Below are positions 1 through 12,164 of a stretch of 64,000 bases of DNA, in pieces. The notes beneath the pieces are model-generated. The model was given only the letters and a program-made list of their open reading frames with translations. It was not told the origin of the DNA and searched no databases. Numbering within the stretch: the first letter of the stretch is position 1; each line of letters starts with the position of its first letter. Position numbers and translations under genes: made by a program. This DNA comes from Limnanthes douglasii subsp. nivea (taxonomy: Eukaryota; Streptophyta; Magnoliopsida; Brassicales; Limnanthaceae), in assembly GCA_036936605.1 (NCBI GenBank), contig JAUPFV010000002.1, forward strand, positions 124,852,376 through 124,916,375. The letters run 5' to 3'.

Positions 1-2793
1 TTTCAACCTAGTTTTTCACCGATCATCTCATGCTCATCGGTTCAGGAGTCAGAGCCTATTGTCGAACAAGAGCAAGCAGTTACAAGTGCTAGGAGACCCT
101 CTACATATATAGCCATGGGATCAGATGCTGACCTGTCCCCAGAAAAGATGATAAACTGACGAAGAGGCCGCCTAGTAAAAGGTTAGGCTGTTCCACAGTC
201 TAAATCACCAATGCATGTACCCTCTAAGTCTGGTGCCAAAGATAAATTCACAGGGTCAGAAGCGCCCATCAAAGTTCCTAAAGACAAATTGTCCTGTCCG
301 GAGGCCACTAGTTCAAGTCTCCGAAATGAACCCGCCGGATCTGAGCTCCAGCCGAACTCCAGACCACAAGAAGAAGGCAATGCTCAGCCATCCGGACATC
401 TGACTGAGCCAACCATTAGCTCTTCCCTCCTAAAAACAGCTGATAACCCCTCCATAGTAATGGAGGATGTGATGGAGGATAGTGTTGAAGAAGCCCCTTT
501 CGAGACCGATGTCTCCGGGCAGACAAGTGAGACTGCCATTGTCAAGAAAAGCAAGGGCAAGGAAAAGTTATGTTTAAAGCACCTGGACCTGCCGGAGTGC
601 CTCGTAGGAAAAGTGGGACCTTGTTTCCACAAAGTAAGTGTAAAGTACCTGCTAGCCATGCAGAAGATCAATTATTCCTTTATTCATACAGCTGAACTAG
701 GCCGGATGCAGACGAAGTGGGGGATCCCAGAAAATGTTAAAGTGAGGATACCAATCGATATTGAGACACCCATGGATTGCAAACTCAGTGAGATAGTTTT
801 CTACACGGAGTTATTTAACTTGGGGCTTAGGTTACCCTTAGACCCAGAGATTGTCAGATATATATATCTGATAAAGCTCTGCCCAAGTCAATTGAGCCCC
901 AACGCCTGGTTCACCCTCATGTTCTGTATCATGGCCTCAGGGCTCTCCGGAATTCCTCTTCCGATGGAGCAATTTGCTGCTGTGGCCAGCTTTTGCAGAA
1001 ACCATGTCATCCACATCTACCATTACAATATGGGTGATAATTACAAAGTGGTGGATGACCTGCTTGAGTCGGAGAGGAACTGAAAGACTCAATTTTTGTT
1101 CATTAATGGTGCTTGGGAGAACAAGAGGAAGATTAAAGCTGGTGATAATCCAAGCATGCTTACCAACAGATGGAGGAGTACAGGTGAACATTTTATTACA
1201 TTTCATTACATTTCATTACATCTTTTTATTTTTTCTTATAATAAGTTTGTTTGTTCAACTTCTCTTCTTTTGTTTTTTGGTAGTGCTGCCGAAGGAGTTC
1301 AACGACTATTTAGAGGTGGAGTAGACTACTTGCGCCAAGCTAAATGCTTGGACTGCTGAGAAATGGGGAAATCACTTCCACAACTGTTTTACCGGAGGCA
1401 ACTTGGTAAGATCCCATCTCTGGAATACAACCGGCTGGAGGGACTTGTCTTGGGAGGAATTAACCAATCCACCTCCTCCGGGGGTGATTCTCTAGAAGAC
1501 AGATGGAAAGGATGGAAAGCTAGCCTTGTTGGGCAGAGCTAAAGCCCTAAGCAAAATGAAGGGCAAGAAAGGCAAGGCTAAGCAAGATGTGGCTGAGGTC
1601 AACCCAAGCGATGCCGAGGAAACTGTCCCCGCAAACCCGGAGGGGCAGGAACAAGGAAGGATTGATGCTGCTTTGCTACAAGTGGTAGAAAACGAGAGTA
1701 CCAAAGAGGTGGTTGGATCTCCAAAGCCCCCAAAGGCTCCCAAGAAATACATAAAACGGGAAGCATAAGGTGGAGATAGGGAGGCTAAGAATAAGAAGAC
1801 CTCCAAGGGAGATGAAGTTGCTCTACGGGCTCCAGAGTCTTTTCCTCCGGTTGACCCAACTCAAGCAGAGGAAATCCCAAGTGATTTTCACACTGGAGAG
1901 GGTGCGGGAGGGGACATCAACATCGATGGAGTTGACATCAGTGGGCTCCAAGGAATTGGTCTTTACTTTAATGACCTTGATAAGGATGATTTTGTTGGCC
2001 CTTACCTTCCCCCCAAGCTCCTCGAACATGGTCACCTTCAACGGTAACTCTTTTTATGTTTCAGGGCAGAAGGACATGGTGACCCATTCCTTGTTAAGAA
2101 ACATTCAGCCAGTGCTCAACTTGGAGAAGCAAGTGCGAAACCAGTCAGCCATCATCAACACACTCAATTCTGACAAGGAGAGTTTTTCCAACAACCTCCT
2201 TACAATCAAGCAGAGTCTCGAGGCATTAAAGAAAGAAAATAAGGAGTTGATAAAGGGGAAGAAGGACTTGGCCACCAAACTGGCCACTTCGGAGGGGGTT
2301 GTCACAGAACTTCAATCCAAGTATTCTGACTAGGAGAAAAATCTTTCTACTTCGAAAGAGGAGGTGAAGGACAAAGACAAAAAAATCATTCAGACCCTGA
2401 CAAATGACAAAATATCGCTTGAAGATGCTGTGTCCCGGGCTAAGCAAGAGAAAGATGACTTGCTAAAGAGAGCAGGAAAATACAATCCAAGCTAGGATTG
2501 ATGCGTATACCAACAATGTGATAGACTCCCAAGAACAAAGATATGCTGAGGTCAAGTCAGACATGGTCATACTCTTTCATCAGAAATTTCCGAAGAGGAC
2601 ACTTGGGGACTTGTGGCAATTCGTGGAATACGAAGATGTTCCTCACTATACTATGGCTGATGGTGATAAGCATGGTTATTCCAGTGGTTTGGATGACACC
2701 ACTAATGAAGACGAAAATACCGGAGATAATCCAGATGAGGAACCCACCGATCCCAAGAAAAAACCAAGTGAAGCTGGGACATCTAAGAACTAA
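1..2793 (+). pseudogene. Antisense ORF of GYP-1 (putative gypsy-type transposon protein), degenerate
   Basis: This coding region runs opposite to gag-pol. Its start lies outside the window; base 1 corresponds to about 36650 in GYP-4. The longest open part (211-1083) has a low-complexity charged N-terminal segment, then a globular block containing LGLRLPLDPEIVRY and NAWFTLM, typical of the Pfam 'putative gypsy type transposon' family. A GT-AG intron of 100 bp (1184-1283) is supported by the same intron in GYP-4 and a probable one in GYP-3. The C-terminal part (about 1900-2793) is a long coiled coil rich in K/E/L/S followed by an acidic tail ending at TAA 2793. Stops at about 155, at 1081 (TGG in GYP-4, TGA here), at about 1323 and at about 2332 break it. 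The function of this family is not established. Confidence 0.8.
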
Positions 2794-3293
2794 AGTCCTC
2801 AAAATGCCAACTATCTTTTAATTTTGTATTTGAACCAAAGTCCTTGGATGGCCAAGGCATTTTTGTAATCGTGTCCGGCACTTGACCGGACAAATATTTT
2901 CTCTTAAAAACTTCAAATTCCTTGGATGACCAAGGCATTTTATATATTTAATATCACTCCCCAGTATCTACCGGGCAATTTTATCTTACATAATTCTTAC
3001 ATCGTCTGGTAGTTATTTAATTTTGATGGCTTATGTTTAAATGGCCTTTAGTTATATCATAAGTGTTTTAAGGTGAGAGTGTTCAAATTCTCCGATGATA
3101 CATATTTAATTAGTCATCACCTCATCGAATTAAATCGAACTGTTAGTCAAACCACTTCGAATTTTTTAACAAGGCATCAAATTTTATTTAAAAACCTGGA
3201 CACCTCATTAAAACCTCCCCGCGCCACCAGGGTAGGAAATAGTATACCCCCAAATATTTACATGGACTTTAAACAAGTAAATATTGACATAGT
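2794..3293. other. Spacer between convergent aORF and integrase, with two hairpin motifs
   Basis: This noncoding AT-rich spacer lies where the plus-strand aORF and minus-strand pol converge. It holds CCTTGGATGGCCAAGG at 2842-2857 and a one-base variant at 2920-2935. Each can fold into a 6-bp stem with a 4-nt loop. GYP-4 has the same pair at 39497-39512 and 39576-39591. A second conserved motif, CCTCATTAAAACC (3203-3215), is followed by a short GC-rich patch and is shared with the unrelated-length spacer of GYP-3. Confidence 0.6.
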
Positions 3294-4400
3294 CTATTCT
3301 AAATACAACCAAAGGTGTTCGATGTTCCAGGGGTGATTCAAAATCCTCCCATCTTTATCTTTGAGCCTATACGTCCTAAGCTTAAGATTTTCACTGACCA
3401 CATAGGGTCCTTCCCATGTTGGAGCTAGTTTGCCGAACTGCTTCTCCTTGGTATGCAGGAAGACGTTTCTTAGCACCTTATCACCCAGTTGAAAATCCCT
3501 CCTTTTGATTCTAGAGGAAAACCTGCTTCTCATCAAACCCTGATAGTATGTGGCTCTGAGGTGAGCCTTAACTCTTCTTTCCTCCATCAAATCAAGCTGG
3601 TTTCTTATTTCCACTTCATTAGCTTGTTTGGAAAACTTATGGACTCGAAATGAAGGGAGAGTGGCCTCTATGGGAGCTATATATACTAAAGCAAAAGGAG
3701 ACTCCTGTGTTGCAGCCCCAGGAATGGTTCGGTAGGCCCATAATACTTCTTGTAGATAACTTGGCCATTTTCCAGCAGATCCCTCTAGATTCTTTTTAAG
3801 ACCGGACATGATAGTCCTGTTAGCTATTTCAACTTGACCATTTTCCTGTCGATGGAAAGGAGAGGAAAAACAATGTTGAATGCCTCTAGTAGCACATAAA
3901 TTCTCCATTTCCTTGTTATCGAATTGTGGTCCATTGTCAGTAGTTATCTTTTGTGGAACCCCAAATCTACAACAAATGTTAGACATGGTGAATTTTATAA
4001 CAGCTTTCGAAGTAGTTCCTGCAATGGGGTTGCTTCGATCCACTTTGAGAAGTAATCAATAGCAACAATTATAGTTCTGCGCCCTCCGGATGCCATGGGT
4101 AGAGGTCCCAATAAATCTAACCCCCAACGAGCAAAAGGTATTGGCTCAGAAATTGACTCTAAAGGGACTGCTGGAATATGAATTTCATTACTGTATCTTT
4201 GGCAAGGATAACACTTCTTCACCAATTCTTTGGAATCTTGCATTATGGAGGGCCAGTAGTACCTAGCCAACAAAACTCTTCTAGTTAGAGCCCTGAATCC
4301 ACAGTATGCTGATCCCTCACCATCGTGTAATTCGGAGAGCACTATTTTGGATTCTTCGATCCCCACACATCGTAAGAGAGGTTTACTGAAGGATTTTTTT
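3294..4400 (-). pseudogene. GYP-1 integrase region
   Basis: The frames 4366-3995 and 4043-3294 overlap and together cover a retroviral-type integrase, split by a frameshift near 4020. Visible parts are the zinc-binding start (HDGEGSAYCG, CYPCQ), the catalytic core with DLLGPLP, TTDNGPQF and NGQVE (D, D, E), and a C-terminal domain with KLAPTWEGPYVV. In GYP-4 the zinc-binding segment reads SAHCG and CDPCQ, so the second histidine has become tyrosine here. The enzyme would insert the cDNA into the genome; this copy is broken. Confidence 0.88.
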
Positions 4401-4414
4401 ATAAAGAATGTCGC

Positions 4415-5225
4415 TTAAGATGACAAAACCAGAGCCTTGAATTTCACCTTTCTTGCTACTGCTTTTTGTGAAGGCAAGATGCCATCTGAGAGATATTGGA
4501 GAAGAGGAAATCTCCAATCTTGGGGTTGTTTTACTTTTATATTCAAGCTCTCTTCTTCCTTATCCGGATTGATTTGAATGGATGGGCACTCTAGCAGATG
4601 AATAAAAGGGTAGGACTCAGTATAGGCTATGGTTTCCAAAGAGTCTGCTAGTGTATTTTCAATTCGGGGTATGTGCTCATAGGTGATGTTTTTGAAATTA
4701 AGTACCACTCCTTTGAGAACAAATAAGTATTTAACCATTTGCTCCTTCTTGGCTTCGGATTGACCTTGTGCATGATGGATAAGAAGCTGAGAATCGCTCA
4801 TTAACCTGACCCTTTTGGCTCCACAAATAAGAGCTAATTTCAAGCCAGCTATAACAGCTTCATATTCGGACTCATTATTGGAAGCCCTGGAAGCAAAACA
4901 TATAGCCTTGTACATCTTGTCGCCGTACGGAGAGGTTAAACATATCCCAGCACCACAACCCATGGTACTTGATCCACCATCATTACGAACAACCCATATT
5001 TTTTTTATCTTTTTCACCGGTTGCTTGCTTAGTACCTCTGTCTGAATGGAATTCAACCAAGAAGTCAGCCACAGTTTGAGCTTTAACTGCTGTTCGAGGG
5101 GCGAAGTCAATATCATAGTCTCCCAGCTCCACTGACCACTTCGTCATTATGCTCGAAATGTCTGATTTTTTAAGAACGTTTTTCAAGGGAAAAGACGTCT
5201 GAACAATGATCGAATGAGACTGAAA
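4415..5225 (-). pseudogene. GYP-1 RNase H region (additional RNase H domain)
   Basis: The frames 5186-4983 and 5116-4415 encode the tether and an RNase HI-like domain with NDGGSSTMGCGAG, NNESEYEAVIAGLKL, MSDSQLL and ENTLADSLE, which matches the D/E/D/D pattern of RNase H. Tat-lineage elements are known to carry a second, host-like RNase H after the retroviral one, and this block fits it. A frameshift near 5050 and an N replacing T beside the first catalytic D (TDGG in GYP-4) mark decay. Confidence 0.8.
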
Positions 5226-6340
5226 CTAGGGCCTCATTTTCTTAGCAGCAATTACTAAGGCCAGTGCTAGTTTTTCAAGTTTCAAGTATCTTTTTTCTGC
5301 ATCAATCAAGCTCTTGCTGATATAGTATACTGGTCGAGGATAATTATCCACCTCCCTTACTAGCACTACACTCAAGGCACACTCAGAAACTGCCAGGTAT
5401 ATGTAAAGTTCCTCTCCATCAACAGGTTTAAACAAAGTTTTAGGGGAGGATAAGTGCTTTTTAATTTTATTGAATGCCTGGTCACACTGGGGAGACCAAT
5501 TAAACTCTTTCGCACTTTTCAAAGTTTGAAAAAACGGGGCACACCTATCCGAAGACCTTGAGATACAACGGTTTAAAGCAGGCAACCTCCCTGTCAATCT
5601 TTGTAAATCTTTAATATTCCGAGGAGGCTCCATTTGTAGCAAAGCATTAAGCGGGTCTGGATCAGGCTGTATCCCTTTCTCACTTATTACATACCCCAAG
5701 AATTTCCCGGACTGTAATTCGAAAACACACTTCCTAGGTTCAATTTTAAATTTACTTTCATTAAATTGGCAAAAGTTTCTTGGAGATCTGCCAAGTGTAG
5801 CTCTTCGTCCACACTTGTTACCATCATGTCTTTGATATAAACTTCCATATTTCTTCCAATCTGATTAGCAAAATCCTTGTTTACTAACCTCTGATAAGTA
5901 GCCCCAACATTCTTTAATCCAAACGGCATCACATTGTAACAATGGAGGCCCCTATCAGTAACAAACGTAGTATGTTCTTGATCTTTTGGATCTACTTGAA
6001 TCTGATTGTAACCGGAGAAGGCATCCATAAAGGACATCAGCTTGTTCCCAGATGTGGAGTCCACCAACTGATCAATTTGGGGAACTGGATATAGATCCTT
6101 CGGGCAAGCTCTATTGAGATCTGTAAAATCGATGCACATGCGCCACTTTCCATTTTTCTTCTTTACCAACACCGGATTGGCTGTCCATAAAGGGTATTGA
6201 GACTCCTTTATGTGCCCCATTTTAGTAAGCCTCTCAACTTCTTGAATTATGACATCAGGTTTCTCTTTAGAAAAAGCTCCCATCTTTTGTACAACAGGTG
6301 CTATATCCCTCCGGACGGACAGTTAGTGTGATATAATGTC
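5226..6340 (-). pseudogene. GYP-1 reverse transcriptase with mutated catalytic motif
   Basis: The frames 6283-5687 and 5699-5226 hold the RT fingers and palm (VKKKNGKWRMCIDFTDLNRA, MDAFSGYNQI, MPFGLKNVGATYQRL) and the connection to the first RNase H (YYISKSLIDAEKRYLKLEK). The catalytic YIDD box found in GYP-2 and GYP-4 reads YIKD here (codons at 5828-5839), removing one metal-binding aspartate. A frameshift at about 5690 separates the two parts. Together these changes make the RT inactive. Confidence 0.9.
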
Positions 6341-6568
6341 TGCTGGTACTCCGGTTACATCAGCATTGCACCAAGCGAAAACATGCTGATAGTCTTTCAA
6401 AAAAACTAACATTTTTCCCTTTAATTCTGATGTCATCTTGGACCCGATCTTGACACTTTTTCCTTCAACCAGAGAGTGAGTTTCAACTTTTTCAATAGGT
6501 ATTAAAACGCCACGGGTCTCTCTGGGGTCATCAATTTCACCCTCTCCCCCAGAGGGCCCCTCAAATTG

Positions 6569-7456
6569 CTAATCCTCACTGATCCGAACTGCCCCCAAAG
6601 TTCGAGAGGCCAGTGCTGTTGCATAACACTCTATTGCCACCTTCTGACTGCTCCGGACTACTCCCACTTGTCCTTGTACAACGTATTTCAAACATTGGTG
6701 GATTGTTGACGCCACAACATGCATCCTAGAGAGCCAAGACCTCCCCAAAATGGAATTGTAACAAGTGGGACAATCCACCATGATAAAAAGTATCCTGACC
6801 ATCTTCTTAAAAGGGAATTTGCCTAACAAAACCTCCTCCTCAAACTCCCCGATCACATCTGTTGAGCTTCTAGTGAAACCCATAATTGACCTGTTCGAAC
6901 GCTGAATTGCTGCTGGGTTCTTCATTTGTTTGTAGGAAGTTAAAAAGAGGATATTGGCTAAACTGTCGGTGTCCACCAAAATTCGCTTTATGTCATTGCC
7001 CCCAATGGATGCTCCTATTACGACAGCATCTTCATGGGGACCAGTTATGTCCCTCAAGTCATCCTCATCGAAAACAATGAAGGGAAATGGGATTTGTGAT
7101 TGATAGGAAGTTATGCCTCCTTCCAGTTGGGTAGCTAGAGTATGAACATGCCTCTTTCTTGAAGAAGTAGTTGGTGCAGTCATGGTGTCTCCCCCATAGA
7201 TTGTAAGTGACTCGAAAAAGCTGATGAGGCCATACACCGTCTTGCAATGCTCTGTGATAACACCCACCTTGTTTCGAGTTGGATCAAGATCCAAATATTC
7301 AGATTCTACATCAAACCTTTCAATTATCACCATAGCCCCATCCGGAGCCGATGTCCCTGCGTTGTTCGGGCCAGTCCGATGAGCATTATCAGGCCTGTTT
7401 CCATTTCTTCTTTTAACATAAGCCCCCAACTTCCCTGTTTCAATCAAATTCTGCAC
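6569..7456 (-). pseudogene. GYP-1 aspartic protease region
   Basis: This is a 295-residue open stretch between gag and RT. It contains the retropepsin-like region with ILVDTDSLANILF where GYP-2 and GYP-4 have DTGSSANILF. The catalytic D is kept but the conserved G of the DTG triad is changed to D and an S to L. Downstream is NSILGRSWLSRMHVVAST, the usual second conserved block of this family. It would cut the Gag-Pol polyprotein; the altered active site suggests loss of function. Confidence 0.85.
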
Positions 7457-8980
7457 TTCTTATTTTAATGCAATGCAATCTTCAGTGGTATGATCAGTAT
7501 CATGGTGATACTGACAAAAACTATTATTTCGACTTTCCCTGGGAGATTGTAATGCAGCCGACTTTCTGAAATGGACTTCGTCTTTCGTTTTATCATAAAT
7601 GGTGGCTACATTTTCTTTTAATTCAGCGAACCACTCCGGTTGAACCCAAGGTCCTCGCTTATTTCTAGATTGCTGGCTTTGAGTTGGTGCAGCCGGGTGG
7701 GACTCAGCTTTGGCCCTGTTTTGACCCTGTCCGGCTTCCTTGGCCTTATACCCGGACTGATTCTGATTTGGTGCAGATGGGGAAGATCTCACTTGCCGGT
7801 GCACTCTGGTTTTCTTTGTTTCATCCACATTAATATGTTTGCCGGCCTGATTCAGTAAACCTCCCCATGTCATGGCCTTTTTCCTGGTTACTGAATCAGC
7901 CAAATCGCCAGGTTTCAAAACCTGCCTTAGAGAAGCTATTGCCACTTGTTCAAAGCAATCAGCTAATCTATTTTTGGTGTTCACGAAGCGACTTATGTAC
8001 TCCTTAAAATATTCATTTGGTTCTTGGGCACAATGGATAATAGTGTCTCCATTTCCCTTCACTTCTTTACTTCCAACGAACTGTCTTCGGAAAGCCACCC
8101 AAAAAGTGTCGAAATTCCTGATGCAGCCTTATGGAAAACTATTGTACTACTTCAGAGCACTCCCCGTGAAAGACTGGGAGAATTCTCGACAGAGTAGTTT
8201 ATCATCATCATCAAAGTTCATCATGAATTTTTTGAATTGCTAGAGATGGTTATCTGGATCTTTACTACCATCATATTTTTCCATATTTGTATTGTCAAAC
8301 CTCTTAGGAAGGTTTCCGGACAGTATCTTGGAGGACAATGGAGATTGTCTCCAATTGCAGCCACGAATGAATACAGTATCTTCGTTGGGACTTACAAAGA
8401 TACTGGCTCATCATGAAAGGAAAAAGGATCCATTAGTAATCAGTCTACGTGCCTCCGGCCATGGCCATGACTATAAGACGACCCTTTACCCAGATGCCTC
8501 TTCAACCTTCCATGCATGTCCCTTTTTCTCAAGTATTTTTTAACCAACTTATGTTTTTTCTTACAACGGCCTTCATCACTACTGGATGACAGGGATTCTT
8601 CGACTCCATCTTCATTTGAGGAGCTGCTGGAAGATTCTTAGTCTGATTCTGAGCTCTCCACCGGTTTAGATCTGTGAGACTTGTTTGAGCTAGCATGAGT
8701 CTTTTTAGTGCTCACATGGGTTTTCTCCGGCTCATGCTCTCTTGGATTGTCAGTATGGTGAACTGCTGACACTTTTGACTTTTATTTCACACCCAATTAT
8801 GCCATTTTTTCAGCCCTCAAGTCTTCTATCTCAACTTTTAGTCTATCTCGCTCCTCGATAGTATATTCATCATTTTCTCTAACCACTTCTGCCAAAGCTG
8901 GTGGTATTTCCTGCTCGTCCGGATTCATCCGAACCGAACTTTCTTGATGGTTTTGAATGCTTGATTCAGACACCTTCTTC
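7457..8980 (-). pseudogene. GYP-1 gag
   Basis: The clear part (8098-7460) encodes AFRRQFVGSKEVKGNGD, EPNEYFKEYISRF and a C-terminal QYHHDTDHTTEDCIALK knuckle-like segment. The N-terminal part continues to about 8980, just inside the primer-binding site, with a serine- and acid-rich tract near 8600-8690 and a coiled-coil-like KLKVEIEDLRAEK stretch near 8830. Comparison with GYP-4 gag shows several stops and frameshifts between 8100 and 8790. Confidence 0.82.
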
Positions 8981-8998
8981 TCCCACTGTGGTCGCCAA
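8981..8998 (-). promoter_or_regulatory. Primer-binding site of GYP-1
   Basis: On the minus strand TTGGCGACCACAGTGGGA follows the LTR end directly and is shared with GYP-2 and GYP-4. TTGGCGA-type starts fit a tRNA 3' end with CCA, as used by Tat-like elements. The tRNA isoacceptor was not identified. Confidence 0.7.
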
Positions 8999-9002
8999 TT
9001 TT

Positions 9003-9375
9003 GTGTGGATAATTTCAGTCTGAGGGTAATTTTGTCAGGAGTTTTGTAATGTTTCACGGGTATTTAATGTTTGGGTAGTTTGTAGTGAGAGATTTGAGCT
9101 GTCTGGTTGTATTAAATGTTCATTACCCTCATTAATGAAAGTGGTTGGGTATTTATACCCTTAATTATGGGCCTCGTGGGTTTACAGGTCAAACTCATGA
9201 AACCATGTCGAATTCAAAGGCCCATTAGTTTATTAAGCAGGTTGGTAATTAGCTTAATCATAAAGTGATTAGTTTTTAATACTTTAGTTCTGTTCAGATG
9301 GTTCAGTGGGTGGTTTTTATCCGAATTCCCCTGTCCGGTTTTTACAGTGAGTGGTGAGAAAATCCGGACTCATCA
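9003..9375 (-). repeat. 5' LTR of GYP-1 (about 373 bp)
   Basis: On the plus strand the repeat starts TTGTGTGGATAAT and ends ACTCATCA. It aligns along its length with the GYP-4 LTRs at 35657-36032 and 45674-46047. The start is TGG in the other copies, so the first dinucleotide has mutated here. The 3' partner lies outside the window. Confidence 0.88.
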
Positions 9376-11897
9376 ACCATAACCTCGAATTTCGGATTTA
9401 TTTACTAAATATACTAATAAGAGAGTTCTAGATATTATGTTACCATACATTCTCATTGTTTGCATCAATACTACATTACAAACACACTTTAAAGATTATA
9501 GATTTTAAGCACCCTACAGTTCATTATGCTTAATTATGTATTCACATTACTCACATGTTACAGCCTGTTATGATATTAGCAAGCGTCGGTACCATAATCA
9601 TGGTTTCTACATGAGTTGTTACTAATATTGTTTACTCACACTCCACAATATATTTGTATATCATATACACTTAATTTTAAAAAAAATTGGTGTAAGCTTT
9701 TAACATGCACTAAAATTATAGTACTACACTGTCTTTTCATCTAGCTATTATGCATAAAAACTTTCTACTACTATACATAACAGTATGTACATAGTAATTT
9801 CGAGCCTAAATATTACGAAACAACAAAATCATTACAACTGTCAAGATGATAGCTGTTTAAAGTAAGCAAATAAGCAGATTCATATTCTAACGGAGAATGA
9901 CATTTTTATAGCAAAATAAAAATTTCCAAAGTTAGAATATGGTATATTTATACTCAAATATTTCACGAACAAATACATAAATCATAATAACTTATAAGTT
10001 TGTCTTCCTATTGAAACGAATTATTTAAAGATATAAAGCTATGACAAAAAGAGATAAAACTTTGTTGTATTTTCTCTAAAGTTGAGGAGGCTCCAAAATA
10101 CCATGAAATAAGAAATATTATGATCAACAAACTAATAAATCTTCATTAAAAAAAAGTAAATCACTACACCAAAAAATAAGGAATTCGATTTCAAATATAA
10201 ATGTTGTCATTATCGATATGTCATGTTGATTATCAACAAAGGTATTTATATTGTTAGTCTTTGAGATTTTTGTATCTGCATATGACACACTTGTTTGATG
10301 TGTGAGAGTTTTTTATACTTTCGATTTTATTCACATTTGGACACATTCAGTTGTTCACACTGTTAATAGAATCAATTCATTCTTGATTGGATATAGTGCT
10401 TTTGTTATAAACTTGATGAGGTAAAAGAAATAATTTATTTTTTTCCTATATGAGAATTAATTTTCGTATCATATTGAAACTCAAATTGTACTTGAAAAAT
10501 GATGTTACCTTTGCGAACCACCTTATCGTGTTTTTTTAAAACAAATTATTTTCTTAGTCGTGAAACCGTTAAAGCCTAATTATGGTTGTCTGATCTCACA
10601 TTCCTAGATAACTTACCAGTAAACATAGCTTTTCTATATTAACTTGACTTAAGTTGATATATGTATGATTACTTCTGCAATTCACTATGTTCAAAGTGGA
10701 TTCTTTTTGTAACCAGACCAAACGTGAGATGTGGCTAAACTTTTTTATTTTCTTGAAACTCTGCAGCTAAATTTTTAACTTTTTTCTCAATGGAGTTTCA
10801 CATTATACTTTTTATGCTTTTTACATATATAATTATGGAGGTCGCGGTAAATAAGCCAATACTACATTAGATAAAGGAAATTATAAATGCATATGATTTT
10901 ATTAAGTATTTTGTGAGTTCCACTCCTAAATGATCAAAGGAAGTCATACTGAATCTTGAAATAAAGTTGAATCAATTGATAGACAATATAATTACAAGCC
11001 ATAAGATATTATTATCAAAATACTTGATGTGGTCATTATTAGATCAAATTTTAGTCTTTTATATAAATATTTTTTATAGGATGAAAAAAGGGTAATAGTA
11101 ATGCTACTTTTGAAATATAAAAGATGAAATATATATGTATGACTTTGAGCCAAGAAAGATAAAGTGGTATAAATTTTTTATATTCTAAAGATCATGTGTG
11201 CTAATACCAAAGAGAACATCAACATTGTTATGACAACAGGGGAGATATTGGTTCAACAGTATGATATCTTAAAACACATAAGTTTGAGAAATATTTGGTC
11301 GAATTTTAAGGTAAGACATGTGGAAAAAATGGACAAGTAACAAAGATAAGTTTTAACTCCTTGTAAACGGGCATTGCAAATAGAACCTAATTTAGTTCAG
11401 GGTTATTCAAATTATCTTAACCGTTGATGATAAATTATTTTTTATTAAGAGTTGTAATTAGGTCAGATTTTTTGTGATAGATGATGATGTTTCATTTTAA
11501 TCGAATGTGTCTTTATAAAAGAATCACAAAGGTCATACAAGTATTAAAGTACTTCATCAAATAAATACAAATTCATACTTAAACCGGTCAAAACAATTCT
11601 ACATTTTGAAAATTTAGGCAATGACTTCATCAATTTAAAGAAAAACAATGTACAAACAATCAACAACGTCAATATTATTTTAAATTAGCATTCAAAATAA
11701 TAAGTGTGAGAATTTTTTTGATAAGACCCATGTTTTGAATAGAGTTACTTTGTAATTAATTATACAAAAAATTATTTACCTCGTCAACAATATAATAAGT
11801 AAGGTTTGTTAGTAATATTGATCATACATGGTTTTGTCAATAATATTGTCAACAATATAATAAATTGTGCTTAAAATAATATACTTCGTCATTATTT

Positions 11898-11931
<34 letters not shown>

Positions 11932-12164
11932 CAACAACGTCAATATCAAGAATGAATTCGTCAATTGATATTTTAAAATAGAATTTCATCATTGGATATT
12001 ATACATTATGAATTCATCCACAACACTTAAAACATGATGTATTTTTTGTAATATAATTCAATTATCATAATATATATGACCTGACATGCATATATTTAAG
12101 AAGATTGTATCATTTTGCATACATTTAAGGATTCTATTATTTAACATAAATATTACATGAATTT
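9376..12164. other. AT-rich region without a recognisable gene
   Basis: No convincing coding region is present. A CACTACACCAAAAAA string at about 10162 resembles the terminal repeat of CACTA/MITE elements. The phrase GTCAACAACGTCAATAT or close variants recurs around 11660 and 11930, as subterminal repeats would. No matching opposite terminus was found, so a CACTA remnant is only a possibility. Confidence 0.4.
11901..11929. repeat. (AT)n microsatellite
   Basis: An uninterrupted run of about 14 AT dinucleotides in the AT-rich intergenic region. Confidence 0.95.

Larger units (their letters stand above)
1..9375 (-). mobile_element. GYP-1: Tat-like Ty3/gypsy retrotransposon, 3' end outside window
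   Basis: Read on the minus strand, the order is LTR (9375-9003), primer-binding site, gag, protease, RT, RNase H, integrase, then a spacer and an ORF on the opposite strand (1-2793). An antisense ORF between integrase and the 3' LTR is a known feature of Tat-lineage gypsy elements. Every coding domain carries stops or frameshifts, so the copy cannot be autonomous. The 3' LTR and part of the aORF start lie before base 1. GYP-4 (35657-46047) is a complete member of the same family and gives the expected full layout. The flanking duplication cannot be tested because one end is missing. Confidence 0.93.
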
